Source of the DNA: Limnoglobus sp043780595
Lineage (GTDB): Bacteria > Planctomycetota > Planctomycetia > Gemmatales > Gemmataceae
Assembly: GCA_043780595.1 (NCBI GenBank)
Contig: JAYWCL010000027.1
Span: 1 to 64,000, forward strand
Direction of reading: 5' to 3'
DNA length: 64,000 nt
The notes beneath the pieces were generated by a model that was not told the origin of the DNA, did not search any database, and saw nothing but the letters and a program-made list of their open reading frames with translations. How positions within the stretch are numbered: position 1 is the first letter of the stretch; the number at the start of each line of letters is the position of its first letter. Both the position numbers and the translations under genes were made by a program. Below are positions 1 to 8,854 of the stretch, piece after piece.

Positions 1-1442
1 ACATCGTGGATGTTTTGGCGGCCAACTAAGTCGACCCAGCCCATGTAATAGTGGCCGAACGGGAAGAGTTGGTTGAAGGTATTATATCGCCCGCTGTTCG
101 GATTGTCGTCGCCGCTCGCGTAGTCGTAGTACGCCCATAACGTCGGGTTCCACGGTAGCGTCTTCGAGTGATACCCTAGGCCCGTTGTGACCATCCCGGC
201 CACGATGTCTTGCTTGCCTTGGCGACCGAGTTGCAACGCCAACTCGGCATCCCAGAGGAACTCGCCATTCGTGTCGCCTGCGTAGCGACCGCCGAGCGTG
301 TGGACGGTCGAAGGTTGACGATTAATCCCCTGTTGCGTCACGCGGTTCGTATTGTCGAGCATCAAGTAATACATGTCGACAGTCGTGCCTTTTTTCGGCT
401 TGTACGTCGCCCAGGCACCCGCAAAGTTCACGTTGTTATCGCCGCTATCGAGCTTGTTCGCGTTCGGAATCACCGGCTGGACCCAGAACAAATCCGTATC
501 CCATTTCTCGGTCGTTTGCATCAGGCGAAAGCCCTGGAATGTCCGTCGCGTGTTGGCCCAATCGAGGCTCGAGACCAACCGTTGCGAACCGAGCGAAATT
601 TCCTGACGACCGATGCGAAGGTATACCGGATTCCCGCCGACTTCCGCGACTTTGGCATCGATGAACAAGTTCAGGAAATCGGGCCCCGATTCGTCGATCG
701 CGAGCGGTGGCAGATCTTGGTTTTGCGTGTACGACGCGATGCCTTCAATATAGAATCGCAGTTTATCTTGGTACCATAAATCGGAATAGATTCTGGCGCG
801 CGACAGTTGATAGACGTTGTCGCGTTGTGTGAGGCGACTGTTGTATTCATTCATGTACCGCGACCATGCCGAACCGCCCAGCGATAGCATCCAGTCGTCG
901 CCGATCTTCATTCGCTTCATGCGATCGGAGAGATCTTTCGGCGGCGTCTTCGGGTCTTCGAGGTAGCGGAAGTCCGAGTCGAAGAACGATGGCCCCATCA
1001 ATCCGAACGGGACATATCCCGATTTCGGTGGGCCATCAGTTTGGCCGCCCCGCAACTCCGTCAACAGCGTGTATGCGCCTTTTCCACTCGGCGGAATCGG
1101 AAATGGTCCCGGACGCGGTCCTGGACGGTTCGGTGGCACTTTCTTGAAGTTGAACGGCTGGCAGGTCGCACAGCCAGTATCGCCACACGATGGGCAACCG
1201 CCTGCGGCGAGAATCGCAGCCGGTTCCGCAACGGTGACCGTCGGTGTGGGTGTTGCCACAACTGGTGCCGGGGCCGCTGCGGGTGTTGCAACAACCGTCG
1301 GCGACGATATCAACTTTCCGTCGAGCGTTTCAACGGGTGCGCCCGTTACCGCGTTCTGCGATTGTGCCGATACACGATCGCCTCCAGCAAGCACCGCAGC
1401 GGCCACCACAGCGCGCGGGATCCAACGGTTCCACTTACTCAT
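1..1442 (-). CDS. Alginate-export-type outer membrane porin, C-terminus cut by window edge
   Basis: Reading the minus strand from ATG at 1442 gives an open frame of about 480 codons with no stop before base 1. The first 25 residues form a signal peptide (basic start, Ala/Val-rich core). A low-complexity Ala/Pro/Thr linker and a Cys-rich patch (CPSCGDTGCATC, about residues 80-91) follow. The rest has alternating aromatic and polar strands with IGRQEISLGSQRLVS and a late segment FNQLFPFGHYYMGWVDL, both typical of the alginate_exp beta-barrel family. By family it should sit in the outer membrane and pass small solutes; the substrate cannot be read from sequence. The Cys patch, possibly an anchor or metal site, is inference. 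The gene points away from 1704. Confidence 0.85.
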   Translation of the reverse strand, partial: MSKWNRWIPRAVVAAAVLAGGDRVSAQSQNAVTGAPVETLDGKLISSPTVVATPAAAPAPVVATPTPTVTVAEPAAILAAGGCPSCGDTGCATCQPFNFKKVPPNRPGPRPGPFPIPPSGKGAYTLLTELRGGQTDGPPKSGYVPFGLMGPSFFDSDFRYLEDPKTPPKDLSDRMKRMKIGDDWMLSLGGSAWSRYMNEYNSRLTQRDNVYQLSRARIYSDLWYQDKLRFYIEGIASYTQNQDLPPLAIDESGPDFLNLFIDAKVAEVGGNPVYLRIGRQEISLGSQRLVSSLDWANTRRTFQGFRLMQTTEKWDTDLFWVQPVIPNANKLDSGDNNVNFAGAWATYKPKKGTTVDMYYLMLDNTNRVTQQGINRQPSTVHTLGGRYAGDTNGEFLWDAELALQLGRQGKQDIVAGMVTTGLGYHSKTLPWNPTLWAYYDYASGDDNPNSGRYNTFNQLFPFGHYYMGWVDLVGRQNIHD

Positions 1443-1703
1443 GACTCCATTCACTCCATACTCGGACGATATAACGAGGTTTAGATGCAAGATCGGTAAT
1501 GTTTGCAGTTCAAAACCGCTTGTGGGGAGTTGAACCGATCCTGCCTTCGGTATCGGATAGACGGGTCGCGAATGTGGTGCGTGTCGGATGCTTTCTTAGG
1601 GTAGTATGGTCGCTACGTGCATTAAAGAAATTACAGTCGCGCAACTCCGCCTAAACTACCAAGGCCGAATCAAAATACATTGCCACCTACTGGGGAAACG
1701 CCG
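1443..1703. other. Intergenic region between divergent genes
   Basis: This 261-base gap separates the porin (leftward) from the gene at 1704 (rightward) and must hold both promoters. I see no convincing -35/-10 pair and no strong hairpin. Confidence 0.4.
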
Positions 1704-2975
1704 ATGTCTGCGTACTTTCATTGCCCGTGCGGTCGGCGGCTTCGGTCATCTTCCGTGACGAATGGTGCCGTCGATTGCCCCGATTGTGGGCGCACTGTCG
1801 TGATGGCCGCCGTGCCGAAAGACCGTCGCGGGATTTGGGTCGCCATCATTGCATTGGGTGTGATTGGCGTCGCGATTGGGTCGAGTTTCGCGTTTCGGAA
1901 AACGCCGCCTGTGCCCGTTGTTGCGTTGGTCGCGCCAACAATCGCAACACCGACAATCGCACCGAAAGTTCCGCAAGCCGAACCTGTGATCGTCGTACCA
2001 GAAATGGCCCCGGCACCGCGGTCGGTCGAACCGATGGCACCGCCAGCCGTTGTCGTAACGCCGCCACCGATGCCGCGTGTAGGCGTGTTGCAAGCGGACA
2101 TCGACTCCCGCTTCAAAGTCGGCGATACTTTTAATCAGGAAGTGGTGTTTAGCCGTAAATCGGACTTCCGGTTCGTCGGCTCAGAGTTCAGCCAAGCGGC
2201 GCGATATGCGTTTCGTTCGACGATTGTCATTTCGAAAGTACACGCGGATGGCTCGTATGTCGCAGAGCAAACGATTGGGAAAGCGATCTGGCTCGATGGC
2301 GATGCAGACTCGAAACCGACGTTGATCGAAGCACTCGAGAAAACAAAAGGCAGCAAGTTCGAACTGGCAATTTCGCGAAACCATGAAGTGATCGGGCTGA
2401 AAGGTTTGAAAGATCCGATCCGCGTGGCGGCTGGCAAAAATGCGGCGATGGGCCAGTCGCTACGGTTGTGGTCGTTGCTCGACGCCGATGCTTGGAAGGA
2501 ACTGGCCGGGCTGACGTTCTTCTGCGCGGAGAAACCGTTGAAGGCGAAAATGACTTGGAACAAGCCCGTTTCGCACGATTGGGGACCGCTCGGCAGTTGG
2601 AACGGCAAGACGGTTTACTTCGCCGCGGGCAAACAACCGAAGCAAACGAACCTCGAACGGATCGACTACCGGCACGAGATTTATTACAAGCCGCCCGCAC
2701 TCGGGGCCGACCGCGACTTGCCGTTTCGCATACAGAAGGCCGCGTTTCAAACGATCCTCGCTGGCGGTGCGATTCTGTACGACCCTGCCACGAATCGCAC
2801 GACGGCCGCCGAAGAAACCTTTCGCGTTCGCGGCAACATTCAAGTCTCTCTCGCCGGCACGGATGCCGTCATCGAGATGGAAGAGGCGCAAGGCTTCCGC
2901 CTCACGATCGAACAACCCACCACAAATGCTTTGGTCGGCACGCCGGGAGCGAAACCACTATTGCCGAAGAAGTAG
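1704..2975 (+). CDS. Zinc-ribbon, single-TM anchored protein of unknown function
   Basis: I chose ATG 1704 over the TTG at 1680 because GGGGAAA lies 8 bases upstream. The 423-residue product begins with a CxC...CxxC zinc ribbon (CPCGRR...CPDCGR, residues 6-30), then a basic stretch, a transmembrane helix (about 44-62) and a long Pro/Ala/Val linker (about 65-120). The soluble C-terminal domain (about 130-415) has alternating beta strands and no catalytic motif I recognise. The layout suggests a cytoplasmic ribbon with the main domain outside the membrane. It ends one base before the convergent MoxR gene. Similar zinc-ribbon/TM proteins are common in Gemmataceae; the function is unknown. Confidence 0.75.
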   Translation: MSAYFHCPCGRRLRSSSVTNGAVDCPDCGRTVVMAAVPKDRRGIWVAIIALGVIGVAIGSSFAFRKTPPVPVVALVAPTIATPTIAPKVPQAEPVIVVPEMAPAPRSVEPMAPPAVVVTPPPMPRVGVLQADIDSRFKVGDTFNQEVVFSRKSDFRFVGSEFSQAARYAFRSTIVISKVHADGSYVAEQTIGKAIWLDGDADSKPTLIEALEKTKGSKFELAISRNHEVIGLKGLKDPIRVAAGKNAAMGQSLRLWSLLDADAWKELAGLTFFCAEKPLKAKMTWNKPVSHDWGPLGSWNGKTVYFAAGKQPKQTNLERIDYRHEIYYKPPALGADRDLPFRIQKAAFQTILAGGAILYDPATNRTTAAEETFRVRGNIQVSLAGTDAVIEMEEAQGFRLTIEQPTTNALVGTPGAKPLLPKK

Positions 2976-2976
2976 C

Positions 2977-3993
2977 TCACGCCTCTTTCACTTCGTTCAG
3001 GATCGACGCCAGCACGGCGTCGGGGCTGACGTTTTCGGCTTGGGCTTCAAAGTTCAACAAGATGCGGTGTCGCATTGCAGGCAGATAGACTTTCCGCACA
3101 TCCTCGAAGCTGACGTTGAAACGCCCTTCGAGCAGTGCCCGGAGTTTCGACGCGAGGATCAGCGTTTGGGCACCGCGCGGGCTGCCACCGGCGCGCAAGA
3201 AGCGGTTCGTGTCGGCGGTGGCGTACTCGTTGTTCGGATGCGTCGCCAACAGCAGGCGAATCGCGTAATCTTGCACCGCAGCTGCGACGAGTACCTCCCG
3301 AACGAGTTGCTGCCACGTTTGAATCTCTGCCGCATCCATCACTTTCTCGGCCTTCGGAGATTCATTTCGTGTCGTGCGGTTCAAAATCGCGTTCAACTCT
3401 TCGCGGGTCGTGAATGGGACCGTGAGCTTGAAGAAGAAGCGGTCGAGTTGGGCCTCCGGTAGCGGGTACGTTCCTTCTTGTTCGATCGGATTTTGCGTGG
3501 CGAGCACGAAGAACGGCTCTTCCAGTTTGTGCGTGGTGCCGCCGATGGTTACCGAATGTTCTTGCATCGCTTCGAGGAGTGCCGATTGCGTTTTCGGCGT
3601 CGCGCGGTTGATCTCGTCCGCAAGGACAATCTGCGCGAACAGCGGCCCCGACTGAAAGCGGAACTCGCGTTTGCCTTCCGATGATTCGCTGATGATGTTG
3701 GTGCCGATGATGTCCGAGGGCATCAGGTCCGGGGTGAACTGTACGCGGGAAAATTTCAGATCGAGCGCATTCGCGAGTGTGCGAACGAGCAGCGTTTTGC
3801 CGAGGCCCGGTACGCCTTCGAGCAGCGTGTGCCCGCCGACGAATAGGCACGTGAGGACGCCGCGGACGATCTCGGGTTGCCCGACGATCACCTTACCGAT
3901 CTCGGCTTCGAGTGCGGCAAAACGCTTGCGAAACTCGGCGGCCCGTTCGGGCATCGGTGCGGTCGCGGCAATCATCTGGTGGCTGGCTCCCAT
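2977..3993 (-). CDS. MoxR-family AAA+ ATPase
   Basis: The 338-residue product has the AAA_3/MoxR plan: Walker A GVPGLGKT (about residues 58-65), the FTPDLMPSDIIG segment after it, Walker B ILADEINRA with the NRATPKTQSALLEAMQE stretch, and sensor 1 ATQNPIEQEGTYPLPEAQLD. MoxR ATPases act as chaperones that mature or insert metal into partner proteins, often ones with vWA domains. The gene lies 3 bases after the vWA protein gene on the same strand, so it is probably the last gene of a three-gene operon (NHL, vWA, MoxR). Start ATG 3993 has only a weak ribosome site, so translation is probably coupled to the gene before it. Confidence 0.9.
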   Translation of the reverse strand: MGASHQMIAATAPMPERAAEFRKRFAALEAEIGKVIVGQPEIVRGVLTCLFVGGHTLLEGVPGLGKTLLVRTLANALDLKFSRVQFTPDLMPSDIIGTNIISESSEGKREFRFQSGPLFAQIVLADEINRATPKTQSALLEAMQEHSVTIGGTTHKLEEPFFVLATQNPIEQEGTYPLPEAQLDRFFFKLTVPFTTREELNAILNRTTRNESPKAEKVMDAAEIQTWQQLVREVLVAAAVQDYAIRLLLATHPNNEYATADTNRFLRAGGSPRGAQTLILASKLRALLEGRFNVSFEDVRKVYLPAMRHRILLNFEAQAENVSPDAVLASILNEVKEA

Positions 3994-3996
3994 AGT

Positions 3997-6900
3997 TTAC
4001 GTCGTCGGTTCGTCTTTATTGAAGTCGGCACGTTTCTTCGCCTTATTCATCCGGCTGAAGAAGTCTTCGTCCTCAGTCTTCTTCGCTTCTTTTTCGCGTA
4101 ACGGCGGTGCCGGGAGTGCGGGCTTTGCGCCTTCGTGCGTGTAGGCGTCGGCCCCTTCGGGTGCGACCGTTGCGGTGGGAGAAGCCGTCGGATCGAAACG
4201 GCGTTCGGCGCGTTGTTTTTCGATCTTCTCGTCGACTTCCAACTTGCGTTTACTCAACTTGTCGAGCTGCGTGATGCCCGTTTCGATGGCGGATTTCTGG
4301 CGAAGTTTCGACCACGTTCGCGTCGCCGTATTCTGTACCTCGGCCCACTCGACTGCGACGCGGCGGATGCCAACATCGAACAGTAACAATAAACCGGCCG
4401 CGAAGACGAGCCAGAACCAGAATGGCAACAACGAGCGGGCCACCTTCGGCGCTTCGCGGAACAATGTTCCTGCTGCGGCGAGGGTTTCGAGTTCTTTGGG
4501 ATCGTCGGTGTAGAAGTTCCCGCCCGTGGCTTCGGCGAGGCGCTTCATGAGGTTCGTGTTGCTTTCGAGGTCGGCATATTCGGGCGAATACGGCACAGTG
4601 ACACCGGCCCGCGAAGCGTCGAACAGCGTTCCCGCTTTGCCTCCGCTGCCCGCTTGATAGCCTTCGACGCGAACGAAATACGTGCCCGCTTCCTCGGCCG
4701 AAAACTCGGCTTCGTACTGCCCCGGCCCTTTGCGGCGGAACGACAGTTCGGGGACTTTCTCTCCGGCGGCCAATTGTTTCGGCAAGCCGACTTTCGCCTT
4801 TAGATCGAGGCCATTCACGGGGCGATCTTTCTCGTCGCGGGCATCGACGATCACGCGAACGCGGCCATCTTTGTACTCGGTGGCAATCGTCATGCGGCCC
4901 TTCTCGGCGGCCCGCATCGCCCAGTTCACGGTCTGCTCCCAGAACTTTTTATACAGGTCCGATTGCACCCAGTCTTTGTCCCACCCGACGATGCCACCCC
5001 CTGGTTGCGTGCGTGCGTCCGAGGTGAACGCGACCGACTTGCCGAGACCGTACTGCCCCGTTGCCAGTACGGGAAAGCGCAGGTCTTCGTTGATCGCAGG
5101 GCCTTCGATTCGCATCTGCACCAGCGGCGAATTTTTGATCGTCGTCCGCACGAATCCTCGCAGTGTCGGCAGCGGATCGGAGAAGCCTTCGGCCAACCCG
5201 CCGCGTAGCCGCAACTGCGGCGCGAACGGCTTGTCGTAGATGAACGACTGGCTAATTCGTCGGCTCTCTTTGATGTAAATCGACGGGAGTTCGTCGGGGT
5301 TTTTCGGCTCGTAATAACTACCCGGTTGGCCGCGGCCGTCGCGCGTGCCGAGCGCGATGCCCTTCATTCGCGAACTCAGTGCGGCGCTGTGTGTCGCCAC
5401 ACCGACGGTGGTGCATGTCACCCCGTTGTCAGCCATCAACTTCACGGCGGCAATTCCATTCGGCCCATACGCAGGGTCGCCGTCGCTGATGAGAATCGTG
5501 TGTTTGACCGCGAGTGCATATTCGGGGGTAATCAGCGTCTCGACGGCGCTCGTCAAGAACGGGTCGAAGTCGGGCATATCGCCGGGTGTCATGCCATCGA
5601 CTTTGCCGAGGAGATCGCCTTTTCTGTTACCGATTTCTTGGAACGGAATCACCCAACTGACACCGTTGCCACCGAAGCCGTACTGCATGAGGCCGACCAT
5701 ATCTTGCGGGTTCAGCCGGTTGATCGCGAGGCGTGCGATGTCCTTTTGCCACTTGTTGCCGTCGGCCATTTCGGAGGCGTGCATGATGAGAACGAGGCCG
5801 CCGCGACCGGCCGCCTGAATCGATTTGATCTCGCAATCGACGGGGAGCGCTGCCTCGATCGGCGTGCCTTGATAGCCGCCGGGGCCGAACGAATCCGGCC
5901 CGCCGACCATGATGAACCCGCAACCCTGATCGTGGACCGCCGAGCGAATCGATTCCATCTGATCGGCAGTAAACGACTCCGCAGGCACGTTCGCGAGGAC
6001 GATGCAATCGAAGTTACTCAAGAACAACGCGAAGTCCGATTTCTCCGCGGGTAGCCGCGAGATACTTACGGGATCGACGCGAATATCGGCAGATTTCAAC
6101 GTGCGAATCAGGTGACTGTGCGGTGACACTCCATCGAGTGGTTCGTCGATGAATAGCACGCGGCGTTGCCCGCGCGACACCACCGCCGCCACTGCGCGAT
6201 TGTTGGCCACGCGGTCGCCGGGGACGCCGACGACGACATCGGTAAGGCGTCCGCCTTCGCTCGGAATGCCCGATTGGATCGGCGAAAATGTCGCACGATA
6301 CGAGAACGACGATTCGTCTTTACCCGCCGGTTTGTCGCGGAAACGGAAAGCGTTCAGCCCCGGTTTCAGTTCGATCTTCGCCGCTTTTCCAGCGGGCGCG
6401 TCGATCACTTGCACCGACTCCGCATCGATCGGGACAACCTCGGTTTTCTCGCTGCCATCGTCGGCAATGCCGACGCGGACGAGTTCGAGGAGGCCGATCA
6501 CCACGCGATTCGGGTTCGCATTTCGCACGAGTACGCGGACGGGCAAACGGTTGCCGGTCGCCGTAATTGGCGGTGCTTCGACGGCTTGTACGAGGACTTC
6601 GTTTTCATTTTGAAAGCCAGGCGCGAGTGCGAGCGCGTCGATCTGCACGCCATTCTGTTTCGCAATTGCGGCTTGTTCTTCCGCGTTTCCGAGGTTCTCG
6701 TTGCCATCGCTGACGAGCACGATCCGCTTCGAGGTGCCTTCGGGGAATGATGCGAGCGCGAGCTTCAGCGCGGCGGCGATGTCGGTATATTGGCCGTCGA
6801 TCGGGCCTGCCATGCGGTCGTCGATTGGCAGATCGCGCAGCCGTGCGGGTGGCAGCGCGAGGCGTGGCCGCTTGCCGAAGAGGATGACACCGGCCCGATC

Positions 6901-7611
6901 TTCGCGACGATTGACCCCGCGTAGCCGCACCGATTGATCGACGAATTTCTGGATGCCGAGCCAACGGCGATCCGTTTGCTCGCTGGCCTTCGCGTTCGCA
7001 TCGACGTCTTGCGGCACGCTGTAAGAACGATCGATGACGTAAAGCACGGTGAGGTGATCGCCGACTTGTTGCAATCGCGGTTCGGCCAGCGCGAACACCA
7101 AGAGCGCGACGACGGCACAGCGAATGCCGATTGCCGCCCACTTCCGCGCCGACCCTAAACCGGACAAACTTCGCCGTGCGAGATAGACCACAACGGGAAT
7201 TAACGCAAGCAACACCAGCCACCACGGGCGAACGAATCGCACGTTCCAGACGTTCCGCGTTTGTTCCGCAATCACCGCGCCGAGTGAGGCTTCAAAGAGT
7301 CCACCGAGGCCGAGACACCCGCAGACGGCGATGCCCACCACCGCGCGATACGACCAGATTTGACTGATAAACAAGGTGGTAATTGCCAGCAACAGCGCGA
7401 ATGCGGCACCGACGGAAAGCGTGGCGGGGATGTCCACCGCACCGAGTGGCGTCGTCGGTTGCATCCCCGTCAGTGCGATGCCACCGATGGCGAACAACCC
7501 GATAGCGTAGCCAATTTCACGCGGTTTGAACGACAGGACGCGAACCAGCACCGCAACGAGAATCGTCGCGATGGCGAGCCAGTGAATCGCGACGAAATCG
7601 ATTGGGCGCAT
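3997..7611 (-). CDS. Large vWA / glutamine-amidotransferase-like membrane protein
   Basis: This 1204-residue protein starts with several transmembrane helices (about residues 10-60, 75-110, 130-150, 160-180), then a vWA domain beginning VLYVIDRSYSVPQ (DxSxS metal site, about residue 190) with IVLVSDGNENLG further on. The middle holds a class-I-glutamine-amidotransferase-like fold (GGPDSFGPGGY, about 570) and a second vWA-like stretch (HTILISDGDPAYG). One helix near residues 1075-1100 is followed by a charged coiled tail. The family is found beside MoxR genes and is thought to form envelope assemblies tuned by the ATPase. The pairing with MoxR here fits, though the usual order is MoxR first. 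Confidence 0.85.
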   Translation of the reverse strand: MRPIDFVAIHWLAIATILVAVLVRVLSFKPREIGYAIGLFAIGGIALTGMQPTTPLGAVDIPATLSVGAAFALLLAITTLFISQIWSYRAVVGIAVCGCLGLGGLFEASLGAVIAEQTRNVWNVRFVRPWWLVLLALIPVVVYLARRSLSGLGSARKWAAIGIRCAVVALLVFALAEPRLQQVGDHLTVLYVIDRSYSVPQDVDANAKASEQTDRRWLGIQKFVDQSVRLRGVNRREDRAGVILFGKRPRLALPPARLRDLPIDDRMAGPIDGQYTDIAAALKLALASFPEGTSKRIVLVSDGNENLGNAEEQAAIAKQNGVQIDALALAPGFQNENEVLVQAVEAPPITATGNRLPVRVLVRNANPNRVVIGLLELVRVGIADDGSEKTEVVPIDAESVQVIDAPAGKAAKIELKPGLNAFRFRDKPAGKDESSFSYRATFSPIQSGIPSEGGRLTDVVVGVPGDRVANNRAVAAVVSRGQRRVLFIDEPLDGVSPHSHLIRTLKSADIRVDPVSISRLPAEKSDFALFLSNFDCIVLANVPAESFTADQMESIRSAVHDQGCGFIMVGGPDSFGPGGYQGTPIEAALPVDCEIKSIQAAGRGGLVLIMHASEMADGNKWQKDIARLAINRLNPQDMVGLMQYGFGGNGVSWVIPFQEIGNRKGDLLGKVDGMTPGDMPDFDPFLTSAVETLITPEYALAVKHTILISDGDPAYGPNGIAAVKLMADNGVTCTTVGVATHSAALSSRMKGIALGTRDGRGQPGSYYEPKNPDELPSIYIKESRRISQSFIYDKPFAPQLRLRGGLAEGFSDPLPTLRGFVRTTIKNSPLVQMRIEGPAINEDLRFPVLATGQYGLGKSVAFTSDARTQPGGGIVGWDKDWVQSDLYKKFWEQTVNWAMRAAEKGRMTIATEYKDGRVRVIVDARDEKDRPVNGLDLKAKVGLPKQLAAGEKVPELSFRRKGPGQYEAEFSAEEAGTYFVRVEGYQAGSGGKAGTLFDASRAGVTVPYSPEYADLESNTNLMKRLAEATGGNFYTDDPKELETLAAAGTLFREAPKVARSLLPFWFWLVFAAGLLLLFDVGIRRVAVEWAEVQNTATRTWSKLRQKSAIETGITQLDKLSKRKLEVDEKIEKQRAERRFDPTASPTATVAPEGADAYTHEGAKPALPAPPLREKEAKKTEDEDFFSRMNKAKKRADFNKDEPTT

Positions 7612-7631
7612 TGCGAATACTCAGCGTTCGA

Positions 7632-8546
7632 TTAGAAAGCGATCCGTTGCACGCGATGATTTTCGGTGTCGATCACATGCACGCGCCCGAAGCGATCCAC
7701 CGCGAGCGCCCACGGGTCGGCGAGTTGCCCCGCGCCCCGGCCCGGCATTCCCCAGCTGCCGACCCACGTGCCATCGGGCGTAAACTTCTGCACGCGCGCA
7801 TTCCCACGTTCGACGACGTAGAGCATCTTATCCGGCCCGAACGCGAGATCGTACGGATAGTGAAACTGCCCCGCTGCATCGCCCGGCCCGCCGATAGTCC
7901 TCAGCCAGTCGCCATTTAAGTTAAATACTTGCAAACGGTGGTTGCACGCATCGGCCACGTAGAGGTTGCCATCCGGCCCGAACGCCAGCGAACGCACGCG
8001 CTGAAACTGCCCCGCTTCATTCCCCGTTTCACCCCAACGCTTCAGCACGTTGCCCGCGCTGTCGAGCTTCGTAATGCGGTCGGTCACGCCGAACTCGGCG
8101 ACGTAGTAATGGCCCGCTTCATCTTGCACGCAATCGGAAACGTAGCCGAGTTGGGCGGCGCTACCGATCGTGCGGAGCAGGTTCCCCGCCACATCGTAGG
8201 TGCGTACGCAGTGATAGTGCGAATCGCAAACGAGCAAGTTCCCCTCGTTGTCCATACCCAACCCACTCGGGCGACCATCGCGAAAATCCGGCGTCGTGAA
8301 ACTGACACCCGTATGTCGGCCATCGAGGTCGTAGCTTTGTATTCGCGCAGTAAAATCGACCACGAACAGCGTGTCGGCAATAATGACCGCCGCACGGGGA
8401 CGCACAACATCGCCAGGCATCACGCCACGCCGCCCCCAGACAACGTCCGGCATCCGCCCGCGAACTCCGCCGCGCAACGCAAACCACGTTGCCGAGAACG
8501 GCAACGCAATCGCGAACAGCACGATCCAGTAATTCCGGCGCGTCAA
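7632..8546 (-). CDS. Membrane-anchored NHL-repeat beta-propeller protein
   Basis: The 304-residue product opens with a basic start and one hydrophobic helix (about residues 7-25), a signal anchor. Four or more NHL repeats follow, seen as recurring G(P)DG-NLYVAD-NHRVQ-F patterns: LGMDNEGNLLVCDSHYHCVRTY, FGPDGNLYVADACNHRLQVF, FGPDKMLYVVERGNARVQKF and AVDRFGRVHVIDTENHRVQ (each quoted in part). NHL repeats build a beta-propeller for protein or ligand binding outside the membrane. It is the first gene of the minus-strand operon leading to the vWA protein (20-base gap) and is divergent from the reverse transcriptase. The ligand is unknown. Confidence 0.87.
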   Translation of the reverse strand: MTRRNYWIVLFAIALPFSATWFALRGGVRGRMPDVVWGRRGVMPGDVVRPRAAVIIADTLFVVDFTARIQSYDLDGRHTGVSFTTPDFRDGRPSGLGMDNEGNLLVCDSHYHCVRTYDVAGNLLRTIGSAAQLGYVSDCVQDEAGHYYVAEFGVTDRITKLDSAGNVLKRWGETGNEAGQFQRVRSLAFGPDGNLYVADACNHRLQVFNLNGDWLRTIGGPGDAAGQFHYPYDLAFGPDKMLYVVERGNARVQKFTPDGTWVGSWGMPGRGAGQLADPWALAVDRFGRVHVIDTENHRVQRIAF

Positions 8547-8601
8547 GCGTGACCTTTCTTTTGAAGCTCAGCATAGCCTACCAAGGCGCTCGCTTTGCGA
8601 C

Positions 8602-8835
8602 AAACGGAACGCGATTGCCCATTGACAAGACGTGCGCGAACGGTCACCATTTCAATCGCGGTGGGGTTGCGGCCAAGATCGGTGGTTGGGCCGGAAACGG
8701 CACGATCACTTCTCCGAGGTTACCTCGGGGGTTCACTGGTATCTGGACGGTTCGCGGCAAGACGGCGAATGCGTTACCACGCATGACCCGTCGTGCATCA
8801 CGAGACGGGTTGGTACACCCCACCGCGTTTTCATT
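8602..8835 (+). ncRNA. Candidate structured leader (possible retron msr-msd RNA) upstream of the reverse transcriptase
   Basis: The 308 bases before the reverse transcriptase hold little convincing coding potential but several palindromes. CCGAGG-TTA-CCTCGG lies at 8714-8728. ACCCGTC pairs with GACGGGT across 8786-8810. The outer segments AAACGGAACGCG (8602-8613) and CGCGTTTTCATT (8824-8835) can form eight contiguous pairs if two G-U pairs are allowed. In retrons an a1/a2 pair encloses the RNA just upstream of the enzyme gene, and here the second arm ends 19 bases before the start codon. The arrangement is observed; calling it a retron RNA is inference. I do not see a clear priming guanosine motif. 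Confidence 0.35.
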
Positions 8836-8854
8836 CTGGACGAAGATACCGACG

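Noticed and set aside
8786..8810. Rho-independent terminator for the NHL operon or RT leader
   Set aside because: The ACCCGTC/GACGGGT hairpin has no T run on either side and lies on the 5' side of both genes, so it is not a terminator.
8489..8854. N-terminal extension of the reverse transcriptase to 8489
   Set aside because: This part overlaps the divergent NHL gene, shows no coding pattern and covers the palindromic leader; ATG 8855 starts the conserved protein.
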